Below, in pieces: positions 26,032 to 33,439 of a DNA stretch of 35,109 nt. A model generated the notes under the pieces. It did no database searches and was not told where the DNA came from. It saw only the letters and a program-made list of their open reading frames with translations. Source of the DNA: Rhizobium sp. Q54. Its GTDB lineage: Bacteria > Pseudomonadota > Alphaproteobacteria > UBA828. Where the stretch lies: NCBI GenBank assembly GCA_945892755.1, contig CAMDDO010000031.1:1-35109 (forward strand). Direction: 5' to 3'. Both the position numbers and the translations under genes were made by a program. Each line of letters opens with the position of its first letter. The first letter of the stretch is position 1.

Positions 26032-27306
26032 CTACGGCTCAGAGCGCAATGATTCCTCGAGTTCTTCCTCAATATGCTTCAGTTCCTCGATCGCCTCACG
26101 GATGTTGCGGCTGTTCGCGATGCTGACCTCGACATGTTTGCCTTTGCGAGTCATTGGAATGTTCGTGATCCCCGCTTCTTTCAAAGCGTCTAGCCGATAG
26201 ACTCCCACCGGCCGCGAGAAACCCTTCGGTGTGATTTGTTCAACAAGAGTGCACTCAGCAACGTCCTCGATCAGAAGGCGTGTCGATTCACCCAAATAGA
26301 TAGTGTCGGCTTTGGCCACTGCCTGTAGGCGCGCCGCCATGTTCACAGGGCTGCCGAGGACCGTGTAGTCAAGGCGTTGGTCGGAGCCGAAATTGCCGAC
26401 CGTGCAATAGCCGGTGTTGATGCCCATGCGGACCTTGAGCGGCTTGGAGATGCCCTGGGACTGCCATACTCTCTGGAGCTCGGCCATGCGCTGACGCATG
26501 TGAAGCGCCATCTTGGCGCATCGTATAGCGTCGTTCTTGTCGCCCTCTGTTTCCGGATCGCCGAAAAAGACAAGGATTGCGTCGCCGATGAATTTGTCGA
26601 TCGTGCCGCCATGTTCGATCGCGATATTCGACATCTCGCTGAGGTACGTGTTGATCAATAAGGCGAGCCGTTCGGGTTCCATGCCGTCACAGATGTCGGT
26701 GAACCCCTCGATGTCCGAGAAGAAGACGGTCAGATTCTTTCGGGAAAAATTATCTCGGGTCTCCGAGGCACCTGAGAAAACCAAGCTGTAAATCTGGGGC
26801 GAGAGGTATTTGGCGAGTCGCTTGGCGAGGCTTTCCAGCTGCCGCGTCTTTTCCTGAATGACCTTGTTGTCCTGGATCTTCTCATCCAACAGGCGCTCGC
26901 GTTCTTTGCGCAGCTCGAATTCCGCTGTCCGATCGACGAATTGGCCCTGCACGCCATTGAGGTAGGAAAAGGTGTCGTCCTTGGTGCGCGTCGACAGGAG
27001 GGAGAATACGCGTTCTTTGCCATCTATTTTCAGCGGTATCTGCGGGATCAGGACTTTGCTATCCGTCGCCAACTTGTCGGAGAAGGACTGGATGAGCTCG
27101 CGATCGACGCCGAGCTGTTCGAGCACATCGAGGAAACAAGCATTTGAGACGTTCCCTAACACGGGAAAGAACAATCGAAAATTCTCGTTGACCTTTAAGA
27201 TGCGCAATTCCGAATCAGCGAAGTAGGCGGCGGTAACCGCATTGCGGAAATTGAAAAAGCTGATCTCGACGATGTTGGTGCGATCGAAGAAGTCTTCGAT
27301 TTTCAT
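26032..27306 (-). CDS. class III adenylate cyclase with PAS-like sensor domain
   Basis: A 424-aa predicted cytoplasmic enzyme making cAMP. It has a PAS-like domain (about 25-128, VTAAYFADSELRILKVNENF), a coiled-coil signalling helix (about 128-165, rich in Glu/Arg/Lys), and a class III cyclase domain (about 190-365). It also has an acidic helical tail. Catalytic residues are visible: metal-binding Asp198 (FFSDIEGFTD) and Asp242 (FIGDAILVFFG), adenine-selecting Lys238 and Asp313 (LDYTVLG), and transition-state Asn322 and Arg326 (VNMAAR). The Lys/Asp pair indicates ATP rather than GTP. ATG 27306 is the best start but its Shine-Dalgarno is poor; the frame is open to 27384. Base composition is visibly less GC-rich than the surroundings. 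It is bracketed by IS ends, suggesting acquisition. Confidence 0.9.
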   Translation of the reverse strand: MKIEDFFDRTNIVEISFFNFRNAVTAAYFADSELRILKVNENFRLFFPVLGNVSNACFLDVLEQLGVDRELIQSFSDKLATDSKVLIPQIPLKIDGKERVFSLLSTRTKDDTFSYLNGVQGQFVDRTAEFELRKERERLLDEKIQDNKVIQEKTRQLESLAKRLAKYLSPQIYSLVFSGASETRDNFSRKNLTVFFSDIEGFTDICDGMEPERLALLINTYLSEMSNIAIEHGGTIDKFIGDAILVFFGDPETEGDKNDAIRCAKMALHMRQRMAELQRVWQSQGISKPLKVRMGINTGYCTVGNFGSDQRLDYTVLGSPVNMAARLQAVAKADTIYLGESTRLLIEDVAECTLVEQITPKGFSRPVGVYRLDALKEAGITNIPMTRKGKHVEVSIANSRNIREAIEELKHIEEELEESLRSEP

Positions 27307-27484
27307 GTTCTGGATGTCCGAGAGCGTGACAAGAACCCTGTGGGTGGGCGCAGCCGACGAAGCGAACTTAAACCTGCGGCGCACACGCGTCCATCAAGGA
27401 TTAGGCACATTCCCATACGTCAAACGCAATCTGCTCGCTGCGCAACCCGAACCAGCATCCGGTCGAAGGCCGCTCATTGGTTCC
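27307..27484. other. upstream region of the cyclase gene
   Basis: About 180 bp between the cyclase start and IS remnant B. It should contain the cyclase promoter. No clear -10/-35 pair or operator was recognised, and no gene. Confidence 0.4.
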
Positions 27485-27530
27485 CTGTCCCTACCGGAAA
27501 CTAGATTCGACAGTAGCGATGGTGCAAGCC
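27485..27530 (-). mobile_element. IS remnant B: 46-bp right end, inverted
   Basis: The reverse complement of this stretch matches the extreme 3' end of IS remnant A: GGCTTGCACCATCGCTACTG, then TCGAATCTAG and the terminal repeat. It differs at one position. The terminal repeat (CTGTCCCTACCGGAAA, 27485-27500) faces the cyclase gene, so the two remnants point their outer ends inward at it. Confidence 0.85.
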
Positions 27531-27569
27531 GGCATCCGATGACGGCCGCCAAGACACCGGGATTTCCAG

Positions 27570-28664
27570 CTGTCCCTATCGGAAACCTCATCCGGGCTGG
27601 TAGGCGGCGGCTGAATCGGTAATCTGTCCCCATGTGGGATTTGCTGAACCTGCTAATCGGCGTTTTGGTTGCGACGTTCAAGCCGAGGGCGAGGCTCGAG
27701 GCCGAGATTGTCGTCCTGCGGCATCAGCTGAATGTCTTGCAGCGCACGGCTCCGAAGAGACCGAAGCTTACCAATCTCGATCGGCTGTTCCTCGTCTGGC
27801 TGTATCGGTGGTTTCCGGAGATATTATCGGCGGTGACGGTGGTTCGGCCCGAGACGGTCGTGCATTGGCACCGAGGCGGCTTTCGGCTTTATTGGCGCTG
27901 GAAATCCCGCTGTCTCGGCGGCCGTCCGCGAGTGCCGGTCGAGATCCGACGGCTCATCAAGGAGATGAGTTTGGCGAACCCGCTGTGGGGCGCTCCCCGG
28001 ATCCACGGTGAGTTATTGAAACTCGGCATCGAGATCGGTCAGACCACGGTCGCCAAATACATGGCCAGAGGCCGGCGGCCGCCGTCGCAGACATGGAAGA
28101 CCTTTCTCAAGAATCACGCTCCCGGGATAGCGGCTGTCGATCTCTTCGTTGTTCCGACCATTGGCTTCAAGATGCTCTATGCCCTGGTTGTCATAGGGCA
28201 CGATCGGCGCCAGTTGCTGTCGTTCGGCATCACAGCCCATCCCACCGCGGAATGGATGGCCGGCCAGATCACCGAGGCGTTCCCGTGGGACCAGGCCCCG
28301 CGCCATCTGATTCGCGACCGCGATGCGATCTATGGTGCGCCCGTCATGCGGCGGCTCCGGGCGATGGGCATCCGCGATCATCCGACGGCGCCGAGGTCGC
28401 CTTGGCAGAATGCCCATGCGGAGAGGCTGATCGGCTCGGTCCGACGGGAATGTCTGGACCACGTGGTGGTCCTGAGCGAAAGCCATTTGCGCCGAATCCT
28501 GAAATCGTACGGAACCTACTACAACGAGGCGCGGACACATTTGTCGCTGGACAAGGATGCGCCCGCAGGCCGCGTGATCGAACCCCACGGCAAGGTTATC
28601 GCCCTTCCGATCCTCGGTGGGCTGCACCATCGTTACTGTCGAATCTAATTTCCGATAGGGACAG
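27570..28664 (+). mobile_element. intact insertion sequence, 1095 bp, rve-type DDE
   Basis: The element is bounded by perfect 16-bp inverted repeats, CTGTCCCTATCGGAAA at 27570-27585 and its complement at 28649-28664. It contains one transposase gene. Flanks (TTTCCAG on the left, CCGGCG on the right) show no direct repeat. Two degraded relatives lie within 2 kb. The family is that of integrase-core transposases related to IS3/IS481; the exact IS name is not recognised. Confidence 0.9.
27632..28648 (+). CDS. transposase, integrase core (rve) DDE family
   Basis: A complete 338-aa transposase. The N-terminal part (1-100) is helical and basic with helix-turn-helix character (EIVVLRHQLNVLQRTAPKRP). 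A second helical segment, NPLWGAPRIHGELLKLGIEI, is typical of IS3/IS481-type enzymes. The catalytic core has Asp170 (AAVDLFVV), the RDRD block (Asp229/Asp231) and Glu264 (WQNAHAERLIGSVRRE) with about 34 residues before it, as in DDE integrases. The frame is undamaged, so the element could be active. The ATG lies 46 bp inside the left inverted repeat. A single frame means no programmed frameshift is needed, unlike classical IS3. Confidence 0.92.
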   Translation: MWDLLNLLIGVLVATFKPRARLEAEIVVLRHQLNVLQRTAPKRPKLTNLDRLFLVWLYRWFPEILSAVTVVRPETVVHWHRGGFRLYWRWKSRCLGGRPRVPVEIRRLIKEMSLANPLWGAPRIHGELLKLGIEIGQTTVAKYMARGRRPPSQTWKTFLKNHAPGIAAVDLFVVPTIGFKMLYALVVIGHDRRQLLSFGITAHPTAEWMAGQITEAFPWDQAPRHLIRDRDAIYGAPVMRRLRAMGIRDHPTAPRSPWQNAHAERLIGSVRRECLDHVVVLSESHLRRILKSYGTYYNEARTHLSLDKDAPAGRVIEPHGKVIALPILGGLHHRYCRI

Positions 28665-28787
28665 CCGGCGTGCGCGTCGACGACGCGATGGCCGAGCGCA
28701 TCCGCACCGGACTTGCCAACGGGCTCCGCGCCGGCTACGAGAAGCACAAGGGCGCGCTGATCGGCTCGAGCATCACGCCCCGAGATA

Positions 28788-28965
28788 AGGAGTCAAATCA
28801 TCGCCGACGCGGCGAGCTACGCGATCAAGCACTTCCCCGACGCGACCAAGCACTTCGGTGTCGAGAGGCCCGAGCAGCTCGCCGACCTCGCGGCGGCTCT
28901 CCTGCCCAAGGTCGAGGCGGAACAGCCGACCGCGCCCCCGACGGTCAGTCAAAAAAGGGATGGCA
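28788..28965 (+). pseudogene. degraded coding remnant beyond the IS (unrecognised)
   Basis: After the first remnant, coding character moves to another frame. Reading from about 28800 gives IADAASYAIKHFPDATKHFG, then VERPEQLADLAAALLPKVEAE, a plausible amphipathic helical protein. It may be a second gene whose start is damaged (AAGGAG at 28787-28792 is followed by ATC ATC rather than ATG), or the same gene after a frameshift. It fades out before the dehydrogenase stop at 28980. Composition and style are reminiscent of small phage proteins, but I cannot name one. Confidence 0.4.
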
Positions 28966-28979
28966 GAGCCCTCCCGCCA

Positions 28980-29768
28980 CTATCGGGCCGTCGTCCCGCC
29001 ATCTACGGGAAGAATTGATCCAGTAATGAAGCTCGCCGCCTCGGAGGCTAGAAACATCACGGCATTCGCTACATCGAGCGGCTTGCCGATACGGCCAATC
29101 GGAATGTGTGATCCCAGCCGTCTTAGTATTTCCTCCCGCGATAGATTGAGCTGCTGCCATGCAATCTCGGTCATCGGCGTGTCGACGTCGCCGGGGCAGA
29201 CCGCGTTGACCCGAATGCCGTCGCGGGCATGATCGATCGCCATCACCTTAGTGAGCATCGCGATGGCCGCTTTTGATGCGCTGTAGGCTGCAAGGCTCTC
29301 ATAGGCGATCAGGGCACACTCCGAGCCCATGTTGACGATGCACCCGCCTTTGCCCTGGGCCTTCATCTGCCGCACCGCGGCACGCGCCATAAAGAAGCTG
29401 CCACTCAAATTGGTGTCGATAAGGTGTCGCCATGCATCATCGCTGGTTTGATCAACGGTGCCGTTGAACACGACCCCGGCATTGTTGAATAAAATATCGA
29501 GGTGCCCGAATTCTCTGACGGTTTCGGCAACGAGCGCATCGCAATAGGACGCATTGGTAACGTCGCCGAGGCTCAGCTTCGCCAGCGCTCCGGAAGCGCA
29601 AATGGCGTCACGCACGCGGGCACCGCGACCAGCGTCTCGTCCGCTGATCATCACGGTCGCGCCATGCGCCGCAAACGCCTGAGCCGTACCCTCGCCGATA
29701 CCCGAGGATGCACCCGTAATGAGGACAACCCGGTCGGCGAAGGCATTCTTGGCAAAGAGAGACGTCAT
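28980..29768 (-). CDS. short-chain dehydrogenase/reductase (SDR) A
   Basis: A 262-aa classical SDR, an NAD(P)(H)-dependent oxidoreductase. It has the cofactor motif TGASSGIG (18-25), NNAG (95-98), Ser149, and the catalytic YSASK (Tyr162, Lys166), and ends with the GSILPVDGG segment. No Asp typical of NAD preference can be assigned with confidence: the second strand ends ISGRD, which leans towards NADP. The substrate is unknown. ATG 29768 has AAGG about 8 bases upstream. It lies 231 bp downstream of SDR B on the same strand, so it may be transcribed separately. Composition is a little less GC-rich than the core genes. Confidence 0.9.
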   Translation of the reverse strand: MTSLFAKNAFADRVVLITGASSGIGEGTAQAFAAHGATVMISGRDAGRGARVRDAICASGALAKLSLGDVTNASYCDALVAETVREFGHLDILFNNAGVVFNGTVDQTSDDAWRHLIDTNLSGSFFMARAAVRQMKAQGKGGCIVNMGSECALIAYESLAAYSASKAAIAMLTKVMAIDHARDGIRVNAVCPGDVDTPMTEIAWQQLNLSREEILRRLGSHIPIGRIGKPLDVANAVMFLASEAASFITGSILPVDGGTTAR

Positions 29769-29999
29769 CGAAACACCTTCATCTTAGGAACAGGGAAAGG
29801 CGTGCGGCGATCACTCAGCCATACAGCGTGAGGCGATCCCCAGTTGAGATTTTGGGGCGCTATCGTCGCCCATCAATCGTAGCGCGAACACTAGTAGGAG
29901 AGACGATGGCGATTCGGAAGGCGGCCATCCTCGCAAAAGGCTCAGTCAGTTAAGGATCCGTACCCGATCAAGACGATTCCCAGAAATCGGATCGGCCCA
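29769..29999. other. gap between the two SDR genes
   Basis: A 231-bp spacer. On the plus strand GGAGAG precedes ATG 29906, which opens a 15-codon frame (MAIRKAAILAKGSVS) ending TAA at 29951-29953. This could be a truncated start of a lost gene or chance. No terminator hairpin stands out. Confidence 0.35.
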
Positions 30000-30785
30000 T
30001 CACCAGTAACACAGACCCGCATCGACATTCATGGACTGGCCGGTGATGAAGCGGGCGCGCTCGCTTGCGAGATAAACCGCCATGTTGGCGACGTCCTCGG
30101 TCGGGATCAGCGCCCTCATCATGTTGGTACGCATGCCATCGTCATAGAGTTCCTCGAAGGGCTTTCCCGTCTGCTCGGCGATCGTGCGGAAGCAGTCCTT
30201 CGCCATATCGGTCTCAATCCAGCCCGGGCATATGGCATTGACCCGAATCTGCTCGCGCCCGACTTCCGCCGCAAGACACTTAGAGAGTCCTAGCAAACCG
30301 TGCTTTGACGAATTGTAAGCGGACCATTCGGCGTCTGCCGTCTTGCCGTTGGTCGATGCGACGAAAATGATGGAGCCGCCGCGTTTCTGTTCGATCATGC
30401 GCGGCAGGACGTGCTTCGCCACCAGAAACGGCGCCTTGAGGTTGACCGTCATGATCCGGTCCCACTGCGCCTCGTCCATGTCGACGACGCGGCCGAAATC
30501 GGCGATGCCGGCATTGTTCACCACGATGTCCATGCCGCCGAGGCGATCGATCGCGGCCTCGCACATGCGCTTGACCTGGCCCGAATCCGCGATGTCAGCG
30601 ATGGCCGGGAAGGCCTTGCCGCCGGCCTTTGCGATCTCGCCTAGGGTCTCGGCGGCGCGGCGCTCGTCGCGCGCGTGCACGGCCACGGTGGCACCTTCTC
30701 GCGCGAACGCGACAGCGATCGCACGGCCGATGCCGCTCGCCGCTCCGGTCACCAAGGCGCGGGCGCCCTGAAGCTGATTCGTCAA
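30000..30785 (-). CDS. short-chain dehydrogenase/reductase (SDR) B
   Basis: A 261-aa classical SDR. The cofactor motif TGAASGIG is at 13-20, NNAG at 90-93, Ser144, and the catalytic YNSSK at Tyr157/Lys161; the C-terminus is GQSMNVDAGLCYW. The ...AVHARDE second strand does not settle NAD versus NADP. An insert of about 15 residues (TIAEQTGKPFEELYDDGMR) after the PGW loop may shape the substrate site. The start is TTG 30785 with GGGAGG close upstream. It lies 51 bp after the flavoprotein gene on the same strand and is probably in its operon, where it may act on the aldehyde or alcohol produced by the amine dehydrogenase. That role is inference. Confidence 0.9.
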   Translation of the reverse strand: MTNQLQGARALVTGAASGIGRAIAVAFAREGATVAVHARDERRAAETLGEIAKAGGKAFPAIADIADSGQVKRMCEAAIDRLGGMDIVVNNAGIADFGRVVDMDEAQWDRIMTVNLKAPFLVAKHVLPRMIEQKRGGSIIFVASTNGKTADAEWSAYNSSKHGLLGLSKCLAAEVGREQIRVNAICPGWIETDMAKDCFRTIAEQTGKPFEELYDDGMRTNMMRALIPTEDVANMAVYLASERARFITGQSMNVDAGLCYW

Positions 30786-30836
30786 CGCTCCCTCCCCCGA
30801 CCAGCGCCGCGCCTTCGGCGCGGTCTCAGCCCGATA

Positions 30837-32915
30837 TCACGCCCTCACGCGCTCGAGTCGAACATGCTCCAGCTTGTAGGGCACGTCGCCCTTCGGCTCG
30901 GCATCGAGTTCGCGCGCGAAGCGATGGCCCTCGAAGACCGCGAACTGAATCGTGCTGGCGGCCACGCAATCGCCGATTCTCGCCAGCTTCTTGATCCCGG
31001 CCGCCTTGAGTTTCGCCGGATCGGCGGCAAGCTCCTTGTAGAGCTTGTCATTGGGCATGCGCGACGTGGTCAGCACCAGAGAGCGATAGCCAAGGTGCTG
31101 CCGCTTTTCACCGTAATAGACATTGGCGAGCTCCAGGCTGTTGTCGCCGATCGAGACGATGTTGTGATTGCAGATCAACTCGATGCCCATAGAGAGGACC
31201 CGGTTCATGATCTTCTCCATCTCGAGCGTGTATTCGGTCCAGCGCGAGAGCTCCATCAGCGGCGTCACGATGGTGACCTCGTGGCCAGCCGCCCTTAGCT
31301 TCTCCGCGATCACACCGCCCAAGTAATAATGATCGTCGTCGAACACCACGATGGGCCCTTCGAGCTCCTTGCCACTCATCACATCGTCGGGGGTATACAC
31401 GCGCTTGCCATTCCAGCCTGGAATCGGCTCGGCATTCGAATAGGAAACACCATCCCGGCGCCACCCCGCACCCGTGGCCACCACCACGACTTCGGCGCCG
31501 TAATCAAGCACGTCCTTCGCCGACAGGGTCGTGCCGGTATGCACCTCGACGTTCTTCATCTTCTCGATCTGAATCCGGCGATAGTCGCGCACGCGCCCCC
31601 AGGCGGCGAGGCCGGGAAGCTTGCTCTCGAGCGTGACGCGGCCACCGATCTCCGGTCGTGAATCAACCAGGTGAACGGTATAGCCGCGCTGCCCGAGCGC
31701 ACGTGCGCACTCCAAACCGGCCGGACCGGCGCCGACGATCAGCACGCCGTTGTCCGACGCCTTCTTCTCGATTTTCTCGGGATGCCAGCCGCGCCGCCAT
31801 TCCTCGCCGGCTGCGGGGTTCTGCGTGCAACGGAAGATCGCGCCAGTGTTCTCCGACGCGACACAGATGTTGCAGCCGATGCATTCGCGAATGTCTTCGT
31901 TGCGCCCCTCCTCGATTTTTTTCGGAAGAAAAGGATCGGCGATCGAGGGCCGCGCGGCGCCGATAAAGTCGGTGATGCCGCGCTGGATCTGAGATACCAT
32001 CGTGTCGGGCGAGGTGAAGCGCCCGACGCTGACCACGGGCTTCTTGGTCTTTTTCTTGACGAACGCGACATAGGGCTCCTGAAAGCCCTCGGGCGAAAAC
32101 CGCGAGGTCGAGGAGTCGTGCGACCAGTCACTGATGTTCACGTCCCAGAGATCGGGCAGATCGGCGAACATCTCGACCACCGCCTGGCCTTCCTCCTGCC
32201 AGGTGATGCCGTGCGAACCGCGCATCTCGTCGACCGCGAGGCGGAGCGCGACGGCGGCCCGATCGCCGACCGCCTCCTTGGTATCCTCCAGCATCTCGCC
32301 GATCAGGCGCGCGCGGTTCTCGACGCTGCCGCCATATTCGTCGGTGCGGTGATTGGTATGCGGCGACAGAAAATGCTGCGGCAGCGCGATGTCATGGCCG
32401 GCATAGACGTAGACGATGTCGAAGCCGGCGTTCACGGCGCGCTTCGCCGCGTCGACCTGCCAACGGCGAAACTCGCGAATATCCGCCTTGTCCATCTCGC
32501 GACCCATGATCGGGTCCCAGTTGTAATGGACCGGAAAGGAAGACGGGCCGAGCGGATACTCCTTGGTCTTCCGGTTGGAGAAGCCCAGGCCGTTGTGGGC
32601 AAGTTCGACCGCCGTCAAGACGTCGAACTTGTGCATCGTCTCGTTCCAGTCGCGAAGCTGCGTCACATGGTCGTCGTTCCACAGGCGGCGTTCGCCATAA
32701 GGCGCAGCGCACGAGGTCGGATGAATGGAACACTGCTCGGTCGAGATGACGGCCCAGCCGCCTTCCGCCTTGGTTTGCCGGTGCGCGATGTCGCCATGAT
32801 GCTCGGTGTAGCCCATCGCGTTGCAATGAGGCACCTGATAGAAGCGGTTCTTGGCGATCTTCGGGCCAATCTTCATGGGCGTGAAGAGCACGTCATATCG
32901 AGGATCGCGGGCCAT
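30837..32915 (-). CDS. TMADH/DMADH/histamine-dehydrogenase-like iron-sulfur flavoprotein
   Basis: A 692-aa FMN/[4Fe-4S] amine dehydrogenase homologue. An old-yellow-enzyme barrel (1-340) starts MARDPRYDVLFTPMKIGPK, very like trimethylamine dehydrogenase, with NRFYQVPHC where Cys31 matches the cysteine (Cys30 of mature TMADH) that binds FMN covalently. The cluster ligands are Cys345, Cys348, Cys351 and Cys363. A second nucleotide fold begins VLIVGAGPAGLE (391 on). Active-site Tyr171/His174 and Trp264/Asp267 are kept. Gln61 replaces TMADH Tyr60, and Glu355 replaces Trp355. Such enzymes oxidise amines to an aldehyde and a smaller amine, passing electrons to ETF. ATG 32915 has AGGGAG 6 bases upstream. 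Confidence 0.9.
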   Translation of the reverse strand: MARDPRYDVLFTPMKIGPKIAKNRFYQVPHCNAMGYTEHHGDIAHRQTKAEGGWAVISTEQCSIHPTSCAAPYGERRLWNDDHVTQLRDWNETMHKFDVLTAVELAHNGLGFSNRKTKEYPLGPSSFPVHYNWDPIMGREMDKADIREFRRWQVDAAKRAVNAGFDIVYVYAGHDIALPQHFLSPHTNHRTDEYGGSVENRARLIGEMLEDTKEAVGDRAAVALRLAVDEMRGSHGITWQEEGQAVVEMFADLPDLWDVNISDWSHDSSTSRFSPEGFQEPYVAFVKKKTKKPVVSVGRFTSPDTMVSQIQRGITDFIGAARPSIADPFLPKKIEEGRNEDIRECIGCNICVASENTGAIFRCTQNPAAGEEWRRGWHPEKIEKKASDNGVLIVGAGPAGLECARALGQRGYTVHLVDSRPEIGGRVTLESKLPGLAAWGRVRDYRRIQIEKMKNVEVHTGTTLSAKDVLDYGAEVVVVATGAGWRRDGVSYSNAEPIPGWNGKRVYTPDDVMSGKELEGPIVVFDDDHYYLGGVIAEKLRAAGHEVTIVTPLMELSRWTEYTLEMEKIMNRVLSMGIELICNHNIVSIGDNSLELANVYYGEKRQHLGYRSLVLTTSRMPNDKLYKELAADPAKLKAAGIKKLARIGDCVAASTIQFAVFEGHRFARELDAEPKGDVPYKLEHVRLERVRA

Positions 32916-33058
32916 GGTCATCTCCCTGAAATGAAGCCTCGGCGAGAATTTCCGATCGTGCCAACTTCTTGAGGCGGATCGACCGGACGCGACCAAGCGG
33001 GGCGCGCCTCGCAGCCACGCGAGGCACGCCATCGCTCAGTACGATGTAAACCGCGCGT
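32916..33058. other. gap between cupin and amine-dehydrogenase genes
   Basis: 143 bp on the minus-strand operon. It carries the AGGGAG ribosome-binding site of the dehydrogenase at its lower end. No hairpin strong enough to call a terminator was noticed. Confidence 0.4.
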
Positions 33059-33439
33059 CTAGGCGGCGAGCTTCGCTGCGTCGGGATCGTGAATGAAGAA
33101 GACCTTGCGGACCGTCTCCAGAATCTCCCAGACGGCAACTTCGCCCTTGCGGGTGTAGAAGATGTCGCCCGCCGTGTAGTTGTGGACCTTGCCGTTCTCG
33201 TCGGTGACCCGGAGCTTGCCCGCGAGCAGAGTGCAGATCTCATCACCCGGGTAGGTGTACTGGAACTTGCCCGGCGTGCATTCCCAAACGCCCGCCATGG
33301 TGCGCATTCCGAAGCCGCCGAGATCGAAGCGCCCCATGTGCGTCGGCTTGCCTTCGAGCACCTTGGCGAACGGCAAATCCTCCAGCCGCGGCCAAGGCAC
33401 GAGACCACCCTTATCCTTGAGTACCGTGTAGTCCAGCAT
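33059..33439 (-). CDS. cupin-domain protein (Cupin_3/DUF861-like)
   Basis: A 126-aa single-domain cupin. MLDYTVLKDKGGLVPWPRLE leads to the first cupin motif region (GVWECTPGKFQYTYPGDEICTLLAG). The second follows (VHNYTAGDIFYTRKGEVAVWEI). His residues normally binding metal in motif 1 are largely replaced (FQYTYPGDE), as in the Cupin_3/EutQ-like group, so catalysis is uncertain; a small-ligand-binding role is possible. ATG 33439 has AGGGAGAG 7 bases upstream, whereas the open frame extends to 33649. It is the first gene before the amine dehydrogenase. Confidence 0.87.
   Translation of the reverse strand: MLDYTVLKDKGGLVPWPRLEDLPFAKVLEGKPTHMGRFDLGGFGMRTMAGVWECTPGKFQYTYPGDEICTLLAGKLRVTDENGKVHNYTAGDIFYTRKGEVAVWEILETVRKVFFIHDPDAAKLAA

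Larger units (their letters stand above)
27539..28787 (+). pseudogene. ORF interrupted by the intact IS (unrecognised product)
   Basis: ATG 27539 opens a frame (MTAAKTPGFP) that stops being itself at 27569, where the IS begins. Joining 27569 directly to 28665 keeps the frame: it continues AGVRVDDAMAERIRTGLANG, then a YEKHKGALIGSS stretch. The rebuilt reading is polar and helical and looks like real coding sequence. A clean junction with no duplicated bases is consistent with a simple insertion or with loss of the duplication. The frame probably breaks near 28785. I do not recognise the family; a prophage origin is possible. Confidence 0.5.

Noticed and set aside
27560-28675. Target-site duplication flanking the intact IS
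   Set aside because: Left flank TTTCCAG and right flank CCGGCG do not match. No duplication can be claimed.
25249-28980. CRISPR array or phage attachment repeat in the accessory region
   Set aside because: No regularly spaced direct repeats and no second copy of the tRNA 3' end were seen.
31671-32972. 433-aa plus-strand frame over the amine dehydrogenase
   Set aside because: Antisense shadow; the minus strand carries the clear TMADH-family sequence.
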